Origin: Candidatus Poribacteria bacterium
GTDB lineage: Bacteria > Poribacteria > WGA-4E > WGA-3G
Length of the DNA: 64,000 nt
Direction of reading: 5' to 3'
Assembly: GCA_028824685.1 (NCBI GenBank)
Contig: JAPPCZ010000086.1
Location: 124,001 to 188,000, forward strand
Part shown: positions 24,610 through 33,103 of the stretch, piece after piece
How positions within the stretch are numbered: the stretch's first letter is position 1
How the letters are laid out: the number at the start of each line of letters is the position of its first letter
Notes under the pieces: generated by a model
Seen by the model: the letters and a program-made list of their open reading frames with translations, nothing else
Told to the model about the DNA's origin: nothing
Database searches by the model: none
Translations under genes and position numbers: made by a program

Positions 24610-25776
24610 ATGCCAAAAATTCAACTTACAGGAAAACAGAGCGACTTTCTTAAAATCGTTGTTGCTGCGGCAGGTCGTGGTGACCTTGAGGCAGTTCGGC
24701 AATTTTTAGAATACAAACCTGAATGGCTTCACACTATCGGTTCGCATGGCAGGACGATGCTGTGGGAAGCAGCATATCGCGGTAAGTTGGAAGTCGTTAA
24801 ATTTCTGGTAGAACAAGGTGCTGATATGAATCTTCCTGGTTGCCATCTAAACCAACACGATCTTGAAATAACGCCTTACTGTGTTGCGCGGCACGAAGGA
24901 CGCGACGAGGTCGCGGATTATCTGTTACAGCAAGGTGCAATAGTTGATGTGCATACCGCTGCTTATCTCGGTGATTATGATACTGCACTTTCGCTCCTTG
25001 ATAACGATCCCAATCTTGTCAATAGCGGATACCTTCAATCTGAGATGCTGCCGTCAGGAGAACTAGACTCATTTGAATACCGAGATACCGAGTGGGCTAC
25101 ACCGCTCTGCTATGCTATCGTTGGAGGAAACATACGGATTGTTGAATTACTTATCTCAAGAGGGGCGATAATTGAAGCACACAGTAAACTCTTGCTGGAT
25201 CACGCTGTATCTGCAGATAGAGTAGACATAGTTAAATTGCTATTCGAAAATGGTGCCGATCCAAGCGAAGCACCGAGAATTTATGATGATAATTCTGAGA
25301 TGAGTGTGCTGCTCAAGTCTCATGGAGTCCCGTCCAAGGACATAAACGCCTTTGACTGGATGGGTTGGCCTCCACTTCCTTATGCATGCCGAGGAGATAA
25401 AGGAGAACATCCTGAAGCAGTTCTAAGACTTTTGAAGCTTGGTGCAGATATAAACGTTCAAAGTAGCAAAGGGAAAACAGCCCTGCACTGTGCTGCAAAG
25501 GCAGGATTTCTCAAAGTTATCAATGTGTTGTTAGAAAATGGTGCAACTATTGATGCAACCGACAACAACGGTGAAACGCCTCTGTATGATGCAATCCGAT
25601 CCACGATAAAGAATCGTGAAAAGCAGCGTACTGCTTTAGAAGCGTTGCTCATCAAAGGTGCAAATCCCAATGTCAAGAACCGTAGAGGGTTAACGCCTCT
25701 ACAAGTTGCTCAGCAAATGCGAAAATCAGATGCCGAAGAAGTTGTTGAGTTGTTAAAAAAGTATGGTGCCACCTAA
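24610..25776 (+). CDS. ankyrin-repeat protein
   Basis: A 388-residue cytoplasmic-looking protein (no signal peptide) made almost entirely of ankyrin repeats. Clear units include GRTMLWEAAYRGKLEVVKFL, AEYGNTPL-like variants such as ATPLCYAIVGGNIRIVELLI, KTALHCAAKAGFLKVINVLL and GETPLYDAIRS, with the last at LTPLQVAQQMRKSDAEEVV. Ankyrin repeats mediate protein binding; the partner is unknown. Ankyrin proteins are common in sponge symbionts, where some alter host phagocytosis, but without an export signal that role is only a possibility. It lies within the PhyH-containing run. Confidence 0.88.
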   Translation: MPKIQLTGKQSDFLKIVVAAAGRGDLEAVRQFLEYKPEWLHTIGSHGRTMLWEAAYRGKLEVVKFLVEQGADMNLPGCHLNQHDLEITPYCVARHEGRDEVADYLLQQGAIVDVHTAAYLGDYDTALSLLDNDPNLVNSGYLQSEMLPSGELDSFEYRDTEWATPLCYAIVGGNIRIVELLISRGAIIEAHSKLLLDHAVSADRVDIVKLLFENGADPSEAPRIYDDNSEMSVLLKSHGVPSKDINAFDWMGWPPLPYACRGDKGEHPEAVLRLLKLGADINVQSSKGKTALHCAAKAGFLKVINVLLENGATIDATDNNGETPLYDAIRSTIKNREKQRTALEALLIKGANPNVKNRRGLTPLQVAQQMRKSDAEEVVELLKKYGAT

Positions 25777-25817
25777 TTGCTGAATCCACTTTGGTTTTGG
25801 AATCTGACTTTGTTAAA

Positions 25818-26549
25818 ATGAAAACTCCCTACACACGCGAAAAACTGATCCAAGATTTCTCCAATCTCGGCATAGAAAAGACTGATACGCTTTTTATACA
25901 TTCTTCATTCAAAAGTTTAGGGCAAGTTGCAGGTGGTGCAGGTACAGTAATCTCTGCGCTTGAAGCAGTTATAGGACAGGAAGGATTGATTTTGATGCCT
26001 TCTTTTAACCTTCTACCAAGCCGAGAAGAACGCACGACATCTTGGGATGTTGAAAAGACACCCTCCACAGTAGGATGGTTGACAGAGTTTTTCCGACAGA
26101 TGCCCGGCACCTATCGTTCTGATCATTATTCACACTCTGTTGCTGCTCGTGGGAGAGATGCGGAAGCATTTGTTGCTGATCATCTCAGATGCGACGGTTA
26201 TCAATCTCCGTGGGATTACCCGCCTTGGGGAAAGACTTACGGCACACATTCGCCGATGTTTCGTGCCTACAAGGCAAATGGTAAACTTCTCATGCTTGGT
26301 GTTGATTACCGAACCTCAACTTATATTCATCTCGTAGAGGTAATTTATTGGAATAAACGCCTCGCTGACAATGCCGAAGCAAATTTTATTGGACTAAATC
26401 GACCAAAACTTGGTGCCTTTTGGGATGGACTCGGCAATCTGAGACGAAGTAAAGTCGGCGATTCAGACTGTCGTCTGTCTAATATTAAGACGTATGTAGA
26501 TACCCTTCTCGCAGAAGTTGAACGTAATCCTGAACCATACACTGGGTAA
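25818..26549 (+). CDS. AAC(3)-family N-acetyltransferase
   Basis: A 243-residue protein of the aminoglycoside 3-N-acetyltransferase / YokD family (Antibiotic_NAT). Typical stretches are DTLFIHSSFKSLGQVAGGAG, EGLILMPSFNLLPSRE, STVGWLTEFFRQMPGTYRSD and the catalytic-histidine region DHYSHSVAARG, with GKLLMLGVDYRTSTYIHLVE in the second half. It transfers acetyl from acetyl-CoA to an amine. Resistance to an antibiotic should not be assumed: many chromosomal members have other amine substrates. A TTG start 27 bases earlier is possible; no strong ribosome-binding site supports either. Confidence 0.82.
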   Translation: MKTPYTREKLIQDFSNLGIEKTDTLFIHSSFKSLGQVAGGAGTVISALEAVIGQEGLILMPSFNLLPSREERTTSWDVEKTPSTVGWLTEFFRQMPGTYRSDHYSHSVAARGRDAEAFVADHLRCDGYQSPWDYPPWGKTYGTHSPMFRAYKANGKLLMLGVDYRTSTYIHLVEVIYWNKRLADNAEANFIGLNRPKLGAFWDGLGNLRRSKVGDSDCRLSNIKTYVDTLLAEVERNPEPYTG

Positions 26550-26594
26550 AAGTAAACAACGGAAAAGGATTGTTTGTTTCTTGAGGAATTATTG

Positions 26595-27188
26595 ATGACC
26601 GACAAAGAGATTGTTGCACATTCACGTTCACTACATGCCGAAGCAGCTGACTTACTTAATACCGAAGGTTTACTGCCAATGCTAAAATCTTTCGGGACAA
26701 CTCGTGTTATCGGTAGTTACACACTGGATACGATGACATGGCGTGATATTGACATTAGTATGAAACTGCCGGATGCACAAGATGTGGCACTTTTCTTTGA
26801 AATCGGGAACAAGATCGCAACAAAGTTTCAAGTAACAAAGATGTCATATTCAAACCACTTTATTCGGAACTTTCCCGGTTTTGATCATGGGCTTTACTGG
26901 GGTATTCAACTTCTTTACGCTGATCAGGAATGGAAGATAGACCTATGGGGTTATGGCGAAACGGATTATCATAAGCACATGGCTGAATTTGATACGTTGC
27001 ACAACCAAATTCAGCAGGCAGATTGTACCGCAATTTTACGTATAAAACATGCCATATCTCAACGCTCTGATTATCGGGGAGATGTTTACAATAGTATGGC
27101 AGTCTATCGTGCAGTTCTTACGGAAAAGGTTACATCTTTAGAGGAATTCAACGAATGGATTGAAAGGAATTCGCATGCTAACATCTGA
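26595..27188 (+). CDS. nucleotidyltransferase-fold protein
   Basis: A 197-residue protein not matched to a named family. It shows the minimal nucleotidyltransferase pattern: GSYTLDTMTWRDIDISMKL (GS, then D-x-D) and a third acidic residue in WKIDLWGYG. The C-terminal part (AILRIKHAISQRSDYRGD) is helical. It could transfer a nucleotide to a small molecule or protein, or be an inactive relative. The start has GAGGAA about 9 bases upstream. Its end overlaps the next PhyH gene by 14 bases, so the two are coupled. Confidence 0.65.
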   Translation: MTDKEIVAHSRSLHAEAADLLNTEGLLPMLKSFGTTRVIGSYTLDTMTWRDIDISMKLPDAQDVALFFEIGNKIATKFQVTKMSYSNHFIRNFPGFDHGLYWGIQLLYADQEWKIDLWGYGETDYHKHMAEFDTLHNQIQQADCTAILRIKHAISQRSDYRGDVYNSMAVYRAVLTEKVTSLEEFNEWIERNSHANI

Positions 27189-27960
27189 GGAAAAATGGTT
27201 TTTTGACCATCATGGATTTATCATCCTCCGCAAAGTCGTGCCGCCTGAAGATATACAATTGATGATTGAACTGGGGAACGAATGGCACGACATGAAGTTA
27301 GAGGAGTTGCCGCCACCACTGACTTCTACCTCGCGCACCAATGATTATAATTCAACGATTGCTCACTGGATTAACAATGTGCAGTATGGTGATGCTGTCT
27401 TCCAACGGTTGGTGCTTAATATTGAGGTTATGCGTGTTGTTATCGCACTGACGCGAGCAGCACCTTGCCTCGTAGACTGTGCCTTGACCAAAAACTACAC
27501 AACCTCTGATGACATCAACTTTCATGCGTCTGGACAAGATTACAACGTTGAAAATGGTGAACCGCACGCGGGGTTTATCAATGCTGGCACCTCGTTAGTT
27601 GATGTTCCTGAAGGGACAGGTTTTGTTTGCCTACCCGGAAGCCATAAACGTAATTTTGACCCTCCCGAAAATCTGTCCATTTACGACGGTCCTCCGACAG
27701 TAATAAATGTTCCTGTCAATGCAGGCGATTGTGTCATCTTCACTGAGGCACTCTATCACGGTGCAAGACGTTGGACAGAAGATTATCCCCGCTTTACTGT
27801 TTTCAACCGATACATTGATAACGGGTCGCATGGTGGGTTGCCTAAAGAGGATCATAAACATTTAATCTCGGATGAAGTCTACGAATTGGAACAGCCAGCG
27901 ATTCGGGGACAACAGAAGCAGGTTGTGAAATGTATTTTAAATGATTTAGGATCCAGTTAA
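27175..27960 (+). CDS. PhyH-family protein with HxS in place of HxD
   Basis: A 261-residue divergent PhyH-fold protein. NFHASGQDY (H117-A-S119) occupies the usual HxD position, about 30 residues before DVPEGTGFVCLPGSHK. The distal histidine (H195 in EALYHGARRW) and an arginine about 11 residues on (YPRFTVF) are kept. As in the pair at 23070 and 23846, the carboxylate iron ligand is missing at the expected place. An alternative is that PHAGF (about 130-133) serves as the metal motif. The start at 27175 has AAAGGA about 7 bases upstream and lies inside the end of the nucleotidyltransferase-like gene. Last gene of the run. Confidence 0.82.
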   Translation: MLTSEEKWFFDHHGFIILRKVVPPEDIQLMIELGNEWHDMKLEELPPPLTSTSRTNDYNSTIAHWINNVQYGDAVFQRLVLNIEVMRVVIALTRAAPCLVDCALTKNYTTSDDINFHASGQDYNVENGEPHAGFINAGTSLVDVPEGTGFVCLPGSHKRNFDPPENLSIYDGPPTVINVPVNAGDCVIFTEALYHGARRWTEDYPRFTVFNRYIDNGSHGGLPKEDHKHLISDEVYELEQPAIRGQQKQVVKCILNDLGSS

Positions 27961-27974
27961 AGTTTCCCTTATTG

Positions 27975-28988
27975 CTACTTGATTCTATACCGTTCAACTG
28001 CATCCATATCCAGATGAATTCCCAATCCCGGTTCGTCTGACAGATGGATCGCACCATTTGTGAGATTCATACTTCCACCTGATAGGTCATCAACACGTAT
28101 ATGTGGTAGTTCGTCTATTGGCATCGTGCAGTTTGGAATAGTGGATACCAAGTGTGCAGCAAAGGTGGAAGCAACACAGCAACCGAATGCGAAGCACTGC
28201 ACCCAAATAGGTAAATCTGCTGCTTCTGCTACAGCAGCACTTCTGCGGAGTCCTGACACATTACCTTGTGTGTTTATCGCATCCACAGCATCTGCCTGGA
28301 TGTTCTTTAATATCTCCTGCTGACCACCTACATGCCTTGCTACTGGCACATCTGTATGCTTTCTAAGTTCACGGTACCACGACAAATCTTCAAATCGGAT
28401 TGGATCTTCATAGACTTCAATATTATACGGTAGCAATTCATTGGCAAGTCGTATTCCAGTTTCCAAGTCTCCAAACTCCGTATTTGGATCGACACGAATC
28501 GCGAAATCAGGGCCGCATGCTTCTTCGGTTAAACGGGCAGTTTCAACGATGGTCGCACTCCGAGCTTTGAGTTTATGGACTCGAAAACCTAAGTTTGCAG
28601 CGCGTTCTGCTTCTGCTGCAGTGGCTTCAGGAGGCATCGGTGGTGACCAATAGGCGAGTTCAACACTGTCTCTATGTTTTCGTCCGATTAACTTATGTGC
28701 TGGCACACCTAATGCTTGTCCTGCAATGTCATAAAATGCAGACTGAAAAGTAAACGATTCATCAGCAAGATCAATATCCCAGATGTTTTTGCCGACATAT
28801 CTTTCGGCAATCTGCTCTGCTTGCTCTGTAATATCACTATGAACAGCATTGCTTTCACCCAATCCTGTTATACCTTCATCTGTGTGCACCCAAATCAGTG
28901 TAGTTGGATAAACCATCCCTGAATGCTCTTCTATCGCCGGAATAAACGGAATGGAAACGGTACGGTATTCTATGTTTGTAATTTTCAT
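27975..28988 (-). CDS. enolase-superfamily enzyme (mandelate racemase/muconate lactonizing type)
   Basis: A 337-residue member of the MR/MLE branch of the enolase superfamily. The capping domain starts MKITNIEYRTVSIPFIP; the barrel carries KLKA (K-x-K region), the metal ligands RVDPNTEFG and YEDPIRFED, and a lower-barrel histidine in ARHVGGQQ. Enzymes of this group abstract the proton next to a carboxylate, for example in acid-sugar dehydration or dipeptide epimerisation; the substrate cannot be named. It converges on the PhyH gene at 27960 with only 14 bases between the stops. Confidence 0.85.
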   Translation of the reverse strand: MKITNIEYRTVSIPFIPAIEEHSGMVYPTTLIWVHTDEGITGLGESNAVHSDITEQAEQIAERYVGKNIWDIDLADESFTFQSAFYDIAGQALGVPAHKLIGRKHRDSVELAYWSPPMPPEATAAEAERAANLGFRVHKLKARSATIVETARLTEEACGPDFAIRVDPNTEFGDLETGIRLANELLPYNIEVYEDPIRFEDLSWYRELRKHTDVPVARHVGGQQEILKNIQADAVDAINTQGNVSGLRRSAAVAEAADLPIWVQCFAFGCCVASTFAAHLVSTIPNCTMPIDELPHIRVDDLSGGSMNLTNGAIHLSDEPGLGIHLDMDAVERYRIK

Positions 28989-29171
28989 AAGGTTGCAGCT
29001 CCTTAAATATCCATTGAATGTAAGTTTTCAGGACTTATGTTTCCTGTAGTTTGTTCAATAACATTTTTATACACGTCGCTGCTCTCTATTGTGTTTCACA
29101 GGTTATCATAGAACATCTTTGCGAGTCAAGTTAGATCTAAGAATATTTGTCAACGGTGTCGTAGAAACTTA

Positions 29172-31100
29172 TCAAATGAAAATTTTATAAGTGCGTAATC
29201 CAGATAGCGGTCCAATAATTGCCCACGTACTTCCAATCACATAATCCCCTAAAATCAATCCCAAAAAGAGTGGTGCCACGCGACGATGTAGTCTCAAACC
29301 GCCGTGCCGTAAAATCATATACTTCAGAAACCACGCGACGAAGAAAGCAAACCAGAAGTAGTCCATCGCGAAACTGATGGCAAGCGCGTAACCTGCTGGA
29401 TGGAAGGGCCACCACAGGAAATGCATACGCATATACATCATCACAAACGTTAAAAGTGCCCCGATGCCCATAAATCCGATGCCGATGAGGTTTGGTTCAG
29501 AGGGATTATGTAACCATCGTTGCAGTCGACCAAACGACTCTCTGCCAACCCATCCCTTGAATCCGCCTGCCTTTGCAACCGCACCATTTCGGAAAGTGAT
29601 GTCAAGATTCGCCCAAAAAGTTGCTAAAATGCCAATCACAATCGCAATTAACATTGCTACCCATAGACGGCGGTTTCCCATTCCCGTCGATTCAGCCAAC
29701 TTAAACGCTTCAATCTGATTCGGCATTGGGTGATTTCGGTAACCGCGATTGAACCAATAGAAAAGCGACATAATCGTGAGACTGCTTGTGTCAAACTGCC
29801 GAGTCCCCCCTACCATTGCCAACATATCGTGTGGATTGACAAAGTAAATTTCATGTGGTGTGCCGAGTTCAGCACGTACACGCGTTATCGCAAAAGAGAG
29901 CAGAAAATAGATTCCAAAGAAAATCCCCGCAATCCATAACGCCATACCCGCTATGTTTGCAAAAATACCGAGTGCAATTAGCGATCCGATAATACCTAAC
30001 AAAGCAGCACGATACGGCATCGGTTCATCTGAATCGTCTAAGTGTGATTTAAAACCGAGTGCTTTTTTCAATACCTCTGTTAAATGACGACGTGTGACCC
30101 AAATGGCAAGTAGGAAAAGTGCAACCCATGCGCCGTAAGCCTGTTCGTTCAAAGCGGGAAAATAACGCGTACCAAGTGCCGCTGCGATAACATATTCTGC
30201 TAACCGCACGACAAAGAAAAACCAACACGAAAACGATAGATCAAGTGGCAGGAAAAATGCTAATCCAACTGCAAATGGATAGACAGAGATACGTGTCCCA
30301 CGAATAGCACTCCAGGGGCGTTCTGTGAATATATTTTGAAACACGGCAGTCCGCTTGATATAGGGTATCTCTGGAAATTGCGGGAACAGGTAATGAACAC
30401 CGTTAATTACCCCGATGACTACTGCGATACTAAAACCAGTCCACATCATCCGATTTTTCAGCAAGCGAGTGCCACCCTCCTCCGAGAGTCGTAGCGGTAG
30501 TTGTATAATCGGATATGCCAACTTCTCCTGCTCTGCCCATCGCTTCCGAACAAGTGTGTTGATGCAAAGCATCATAAACATCATGATAAGGAAAAAGAGT
30601 CCCCAAAACAGAAGGGGTTTCAGCCACACAGTGAAGTTGTGGTTGGTATAAAAACTGGATTCTCCTTCATAAAATCCTTGTAAACTCTGCGGATCTGATA
30701 TTGTTAACCATGACGGCAGATACCGAAAAAAGAGCGTCTGCCATTCATTTTCTTCTGTCGCAAACCGGAAGGGGTGCGCGATACTTCCAAACATATTCTG
30801 CATCGTGTCGTGACCAGCAAACGTGCAGGAGATCGCAACCATGATGTAAATAGCGAGCAACTCACCTTGTTGTAGCATGTGTTGAGGTGCGAAACGCTTT
30901 AATATGAAGTTTGCAACAACACACACAAACATTATAAAAACAGGTTGGATAAATAAGGGAAGACATGAACCGTCAAGAGAATAATACTTGACCTCAACTA
31001 TCGTCATCCAATACACATTTATAGGAATGAGCAAAACGCCCAACAGAAGCGAACGTCCTGTGATGCGTGTGGATGAAATTGGACTTCCCTGAGTATTCAT
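29172..31100 (-). CDS. DUF6785/DUF6784-type polytopic membrane protein
   Basis: A 642-residue integral membrane protein with a dozen or more hydrophobic segments spread over its length. Recognisable parts are TGRSLLLGVLLIPINVYWMT at the start, GHDTMQNMFGSIAHPFRFAT, RKRWAEQEKLAYPIIQLPL and, near the end, HFLWWPFHPAGYALAISF. The family is known mainly from Planctomycetes-Poribacteria-type genomes and distantly resembles oligopeptide transporters; its function is not established. The start codon has no clear ribosome-binding site. It lies 29 bases after the MetH-like fusion gene, perhaps co-transcribed. The 183 bases between this stop and the enolase-type gene hold nothing recognisable. Confidence 0.78.
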   Translation of the reverse strand: MNTQGSPISSTRITGRSLLLGVLLIPINVYWMTIVEVKYYSLDGSCLPLFIQPVFIMFVCVVANFILKRFAPQHMLQQGELLAIYIMVAISCTFAGHDTMQNMFGSIAHPFRFATEENEWQTLFFRYLPSWLTISDPQSLQGFYEGESSFYTNHNFTVWLKPLLFWGLFFLIMMFMMLCINTLVRKRWAEQEKLAYPIIQLPLRLSEEGGTRLLKNRMMWTGFSIAVVIGVINGVHYLFPQFPEIPYIKRTAVFQNIFTERPWSAIRGTRISVYPFAVGLAFFLPLDLSFSCWFFFVVRLAEYVIAAALGTRYFPALNEQAYGAWVALFLLAIWVTRRHLTEVLKKALGFKSHLDDSDEPMPYRAALLGIIGSLIALGIFANIAGMALWIAGIFFGIYFLLSFAITRVRAELGTPHEIYFVNPHDMLAMVGGTRQFDTSSLTIMSLFYWFNRGYRNHPMPNQIEAFKLAESTGMGNRRLWVAMLIAIVIGILATFWANLDITFRNGAVAKAGGFKGWVGRESFGRLQRWLHNPSEPNLIGIGFMGIGALLTFVMMYMRMHFLWWPFHPAGYALAISFAMDYFWFAFFVAWFLKYMILRHGGLRLHRRVAPLFLGLILGDYVIGSTWAIIGPLSGLRTYKIFI

Positions 31101-31129
31101 AATATGTTTACGGGATTTGGGATAATCCG

Positions 31130-33010
31130 CTAACGGTAGGCTTTAACGATCTCTGAGATGACACCGCGCCTATTCTTCCAATTTAGACGGGCAGGCGGGA
31201 TAAGATAAATTCCATCAATTGCGATTGTATCTTGATTGCGGATTTCGCGAACAAGGTCAAGAGTTAATTGCATGCCGAGTTCATTCCCTGCTGTGTCTCC
31301 AAGGTCCCGGAATTTGTCTACGATAAATTCCGGGATGTAAAGACCCAAATTATCGCGAAGATAGGATGCGCTGCGGTAACTTGTAAGTGGGAGGATACCG
31401 TAAAGGGTTTTTATGCCGAGATGTGCAGTTGCTTCTTGTGCACGTGCTATGTCTTCAAAAGTCCATACAGGTTGCGTATAGGCGAACTTCGCACCTTCTT
31501 GCACCTTATTTGTCAAGTGCTTAACGTGAGGATCCAGATTCTCTGCTATTGTGAATCCACCGCCATAGTAGAAGCCACATGGTTCGCCGATTGATGTGCC
31601 ATCAGCAAGTTCACCCTGATTTAACCGAGAGATGAGTTTCATGAGTTGGACGGCACCGCGCACATCCGGCACAAGACTTGCTGCTTCGTACGGACCGGCT
31701 TTGGGATGGTCACCAGATAACGCGACTATCCCGCGAATCCCTAACGCTTCTGCCTCTAACAGATGTGATTGCATACTAATAAGATTGCGGGACCGCGTTG
31801 TCCAATGGATTAGTGTCGGGATATGGGTTGCTTGCTGAAGCCGAAATGCTGTTCCGACTGCTCCGATATTCACTGCAGCACCAGAATTGTCGGTGACATC
31901 AAATAGATCAACACCAATAGCAGCCAAAACCTTAGCTTCCTTCAATAACGCCCTCAGTTGTGGAAAGGTATTTGCCCGTGCTTCAACGCTTACAATACGT
32001 TCGCGGGTTTCAAATACCTGCTGCACCGGGTTTTCTCTTTGTGATTTATATGCTGGTGAACGTTTCGGCAGAACAAAGATTCGAGGATGTCGCTTAACAG
32101 GTTTTCTACCTGCAACTGCTTGGCGAATTTTAGCAATGTATTCCGGTGTCGTCCCACAACAACCCCCAATCATATTTGCACCGAGATTGATTAATTTATG
32201 TACATAGTCCCTGAAAACATCCGCGCCGACGGTATATGAGACCGCAATCTCACCCTGTTCCACCCTCGGATTTCCCGCGTTGGGTTGCACAACAAGCGGT
32301 ACTCTAATGACTGGTGCAAGGAGTTCCATCGCTTGAACAAGGTCATGTGGCCCCCTACAATTGATGCCAACAGCATTTGCACCGAGTTGTTCCAATTCTT
32401 GAGCGAAGACGCGGACATCCACACCCGTTCCAACAGTCCCTCCTGAAATACCGCTAATCTCAACAATGACAGGTATATCGTAGGTAAGAGCCTGTTTCGT
32501 TGCGATCTCTGCTTGTTTTGGAGATACAAACGTTTCCAACAACAGCAGATCTACACCTTCATCTACAAGCGCGTTCATCTGTTCCTTGAATAGCAAACGC
32601 ACCTGTTTCGTTGGCAGCTCAGTGTTTGTTTCAGTTGCCTCTTCCGTGTGAAACGAAATTGGACCGATCGATCCTGCAATATAACATGACTTACCTGCTC
32701 CCTGGCGCGCTAATCTTACTCCTGCCCGATTAATTTCTTCAACTTGATCGGCTAACCCGTGTATTGCCAACGCCTCCCTATTTGCCTGATAGGTGTTGGT
32801 TTGAATCACATCAGCCCCTACATCAGCGTAGGTGCGATGGATCTCTACTACTTTGTCGGCATGTTCATCAGAGACATTACATACATCCACACAAGGCAAA
32901 TTCGCAGGAATACGTTTCCGCAGTTCTGTTCCGATAGCACCGTCACACACTAACACACGATGCTTTAGAGATTCCAAAAAGTTTTCTTTTTTGGTAGGAG
33001 TGGTAGTCAT
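31130..33010 (-). CDS. homocysteine S-methyltransferase / methylenetetrahydrofolate reductase fusion
   Basis: A 626-residue two-domain enzyme like Bacillus YitJ. The N-terminal half is a homocysteine methyltransferase: RVLVCDGAIGTELRKR, DVIQTNTYQANREAL, and zinc ligands in VGINCRGP and MIGGCCGTTPEY. The C-terminal half (from about 330) is a FAD-dependent MTHFR TIM barrel: SVEARANTFPQLRAL, HWTTRSRNLISMQSHLLEA and GIVALSGDHPKAGPY. Together they make methyl-tetrahydrofolate and use a methyl donor to form methionine. An ATG nine codons earlier exists; the ATG at 33010 leads directly into the domain, but neither start has a good ribosome-binding site. Confidence 0.92.
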   Translation of the reverse strand: MTTTPTKKENFLESLKHRVLVCDGAIGTELRKRIPANLPCVDVCNVSDEHADKVVEIHRTYADVGADVIQTNTYQANREALAIHGLADQVEEINRAGVRLARQGAGKSCYIAGSIGPISFHTEEATETNTELPTKQVRLLFKEQMNALVDEGVDLLLLETFVSPKQAEIATKQALTYDIPVIVEISGISGGTVGTGVDVRVFAQELEQLGANAVGINCRGPHDLVQAMELLAPVIRVPLVVQPNAGNPRVEQGEIAVSYTVGADVFRDYVHKLINLGANMIGGCCGTTPEYIAKIRQAVAGRKPVKRHPRIFVLPKRSPAYKSQRENPVQQVFETRERIVSVEARANTFPQLRALLKEAKVLAAIGVDLFDVTDNSGAAVNIGAVGTAFRLQQATHIPTLIHWTTRSRNLISMQSHLLEAEALGIRGIVALSGDHPKAGPYEAASLVPDVRGAVQLMKLISRLNQGELADGTSIGEPCGFYYGGGFTIAENLDPHVKHLTNKVQEGAKFAYTQPVWTFEDIARAQEATAHLGIKTLYGILPLTSYRSASYLRDNLGLYIPEFIVDKFRDLGDTAGNELGMQLTLDLVREIRNQDTIAIDGIYLIPPARLNWKNRRGVISEIVKAYR

Positions 33011-33103
33011 GCTGTTTCTACATAGGATTCCCCACACCTACAGCATAGGCACGGGGAACTATGGGGTTTAAGATGTTTACCGTTCAGTCCAATGCAAAGG
33101 ACA

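Noticed and set aside
25818..26549. Antibiotic-resistance gene
   Set aside because: AAC(3)-fold enzymes are widespread on chromosomes with other amine substrates, and nothing mobile is attached to it.
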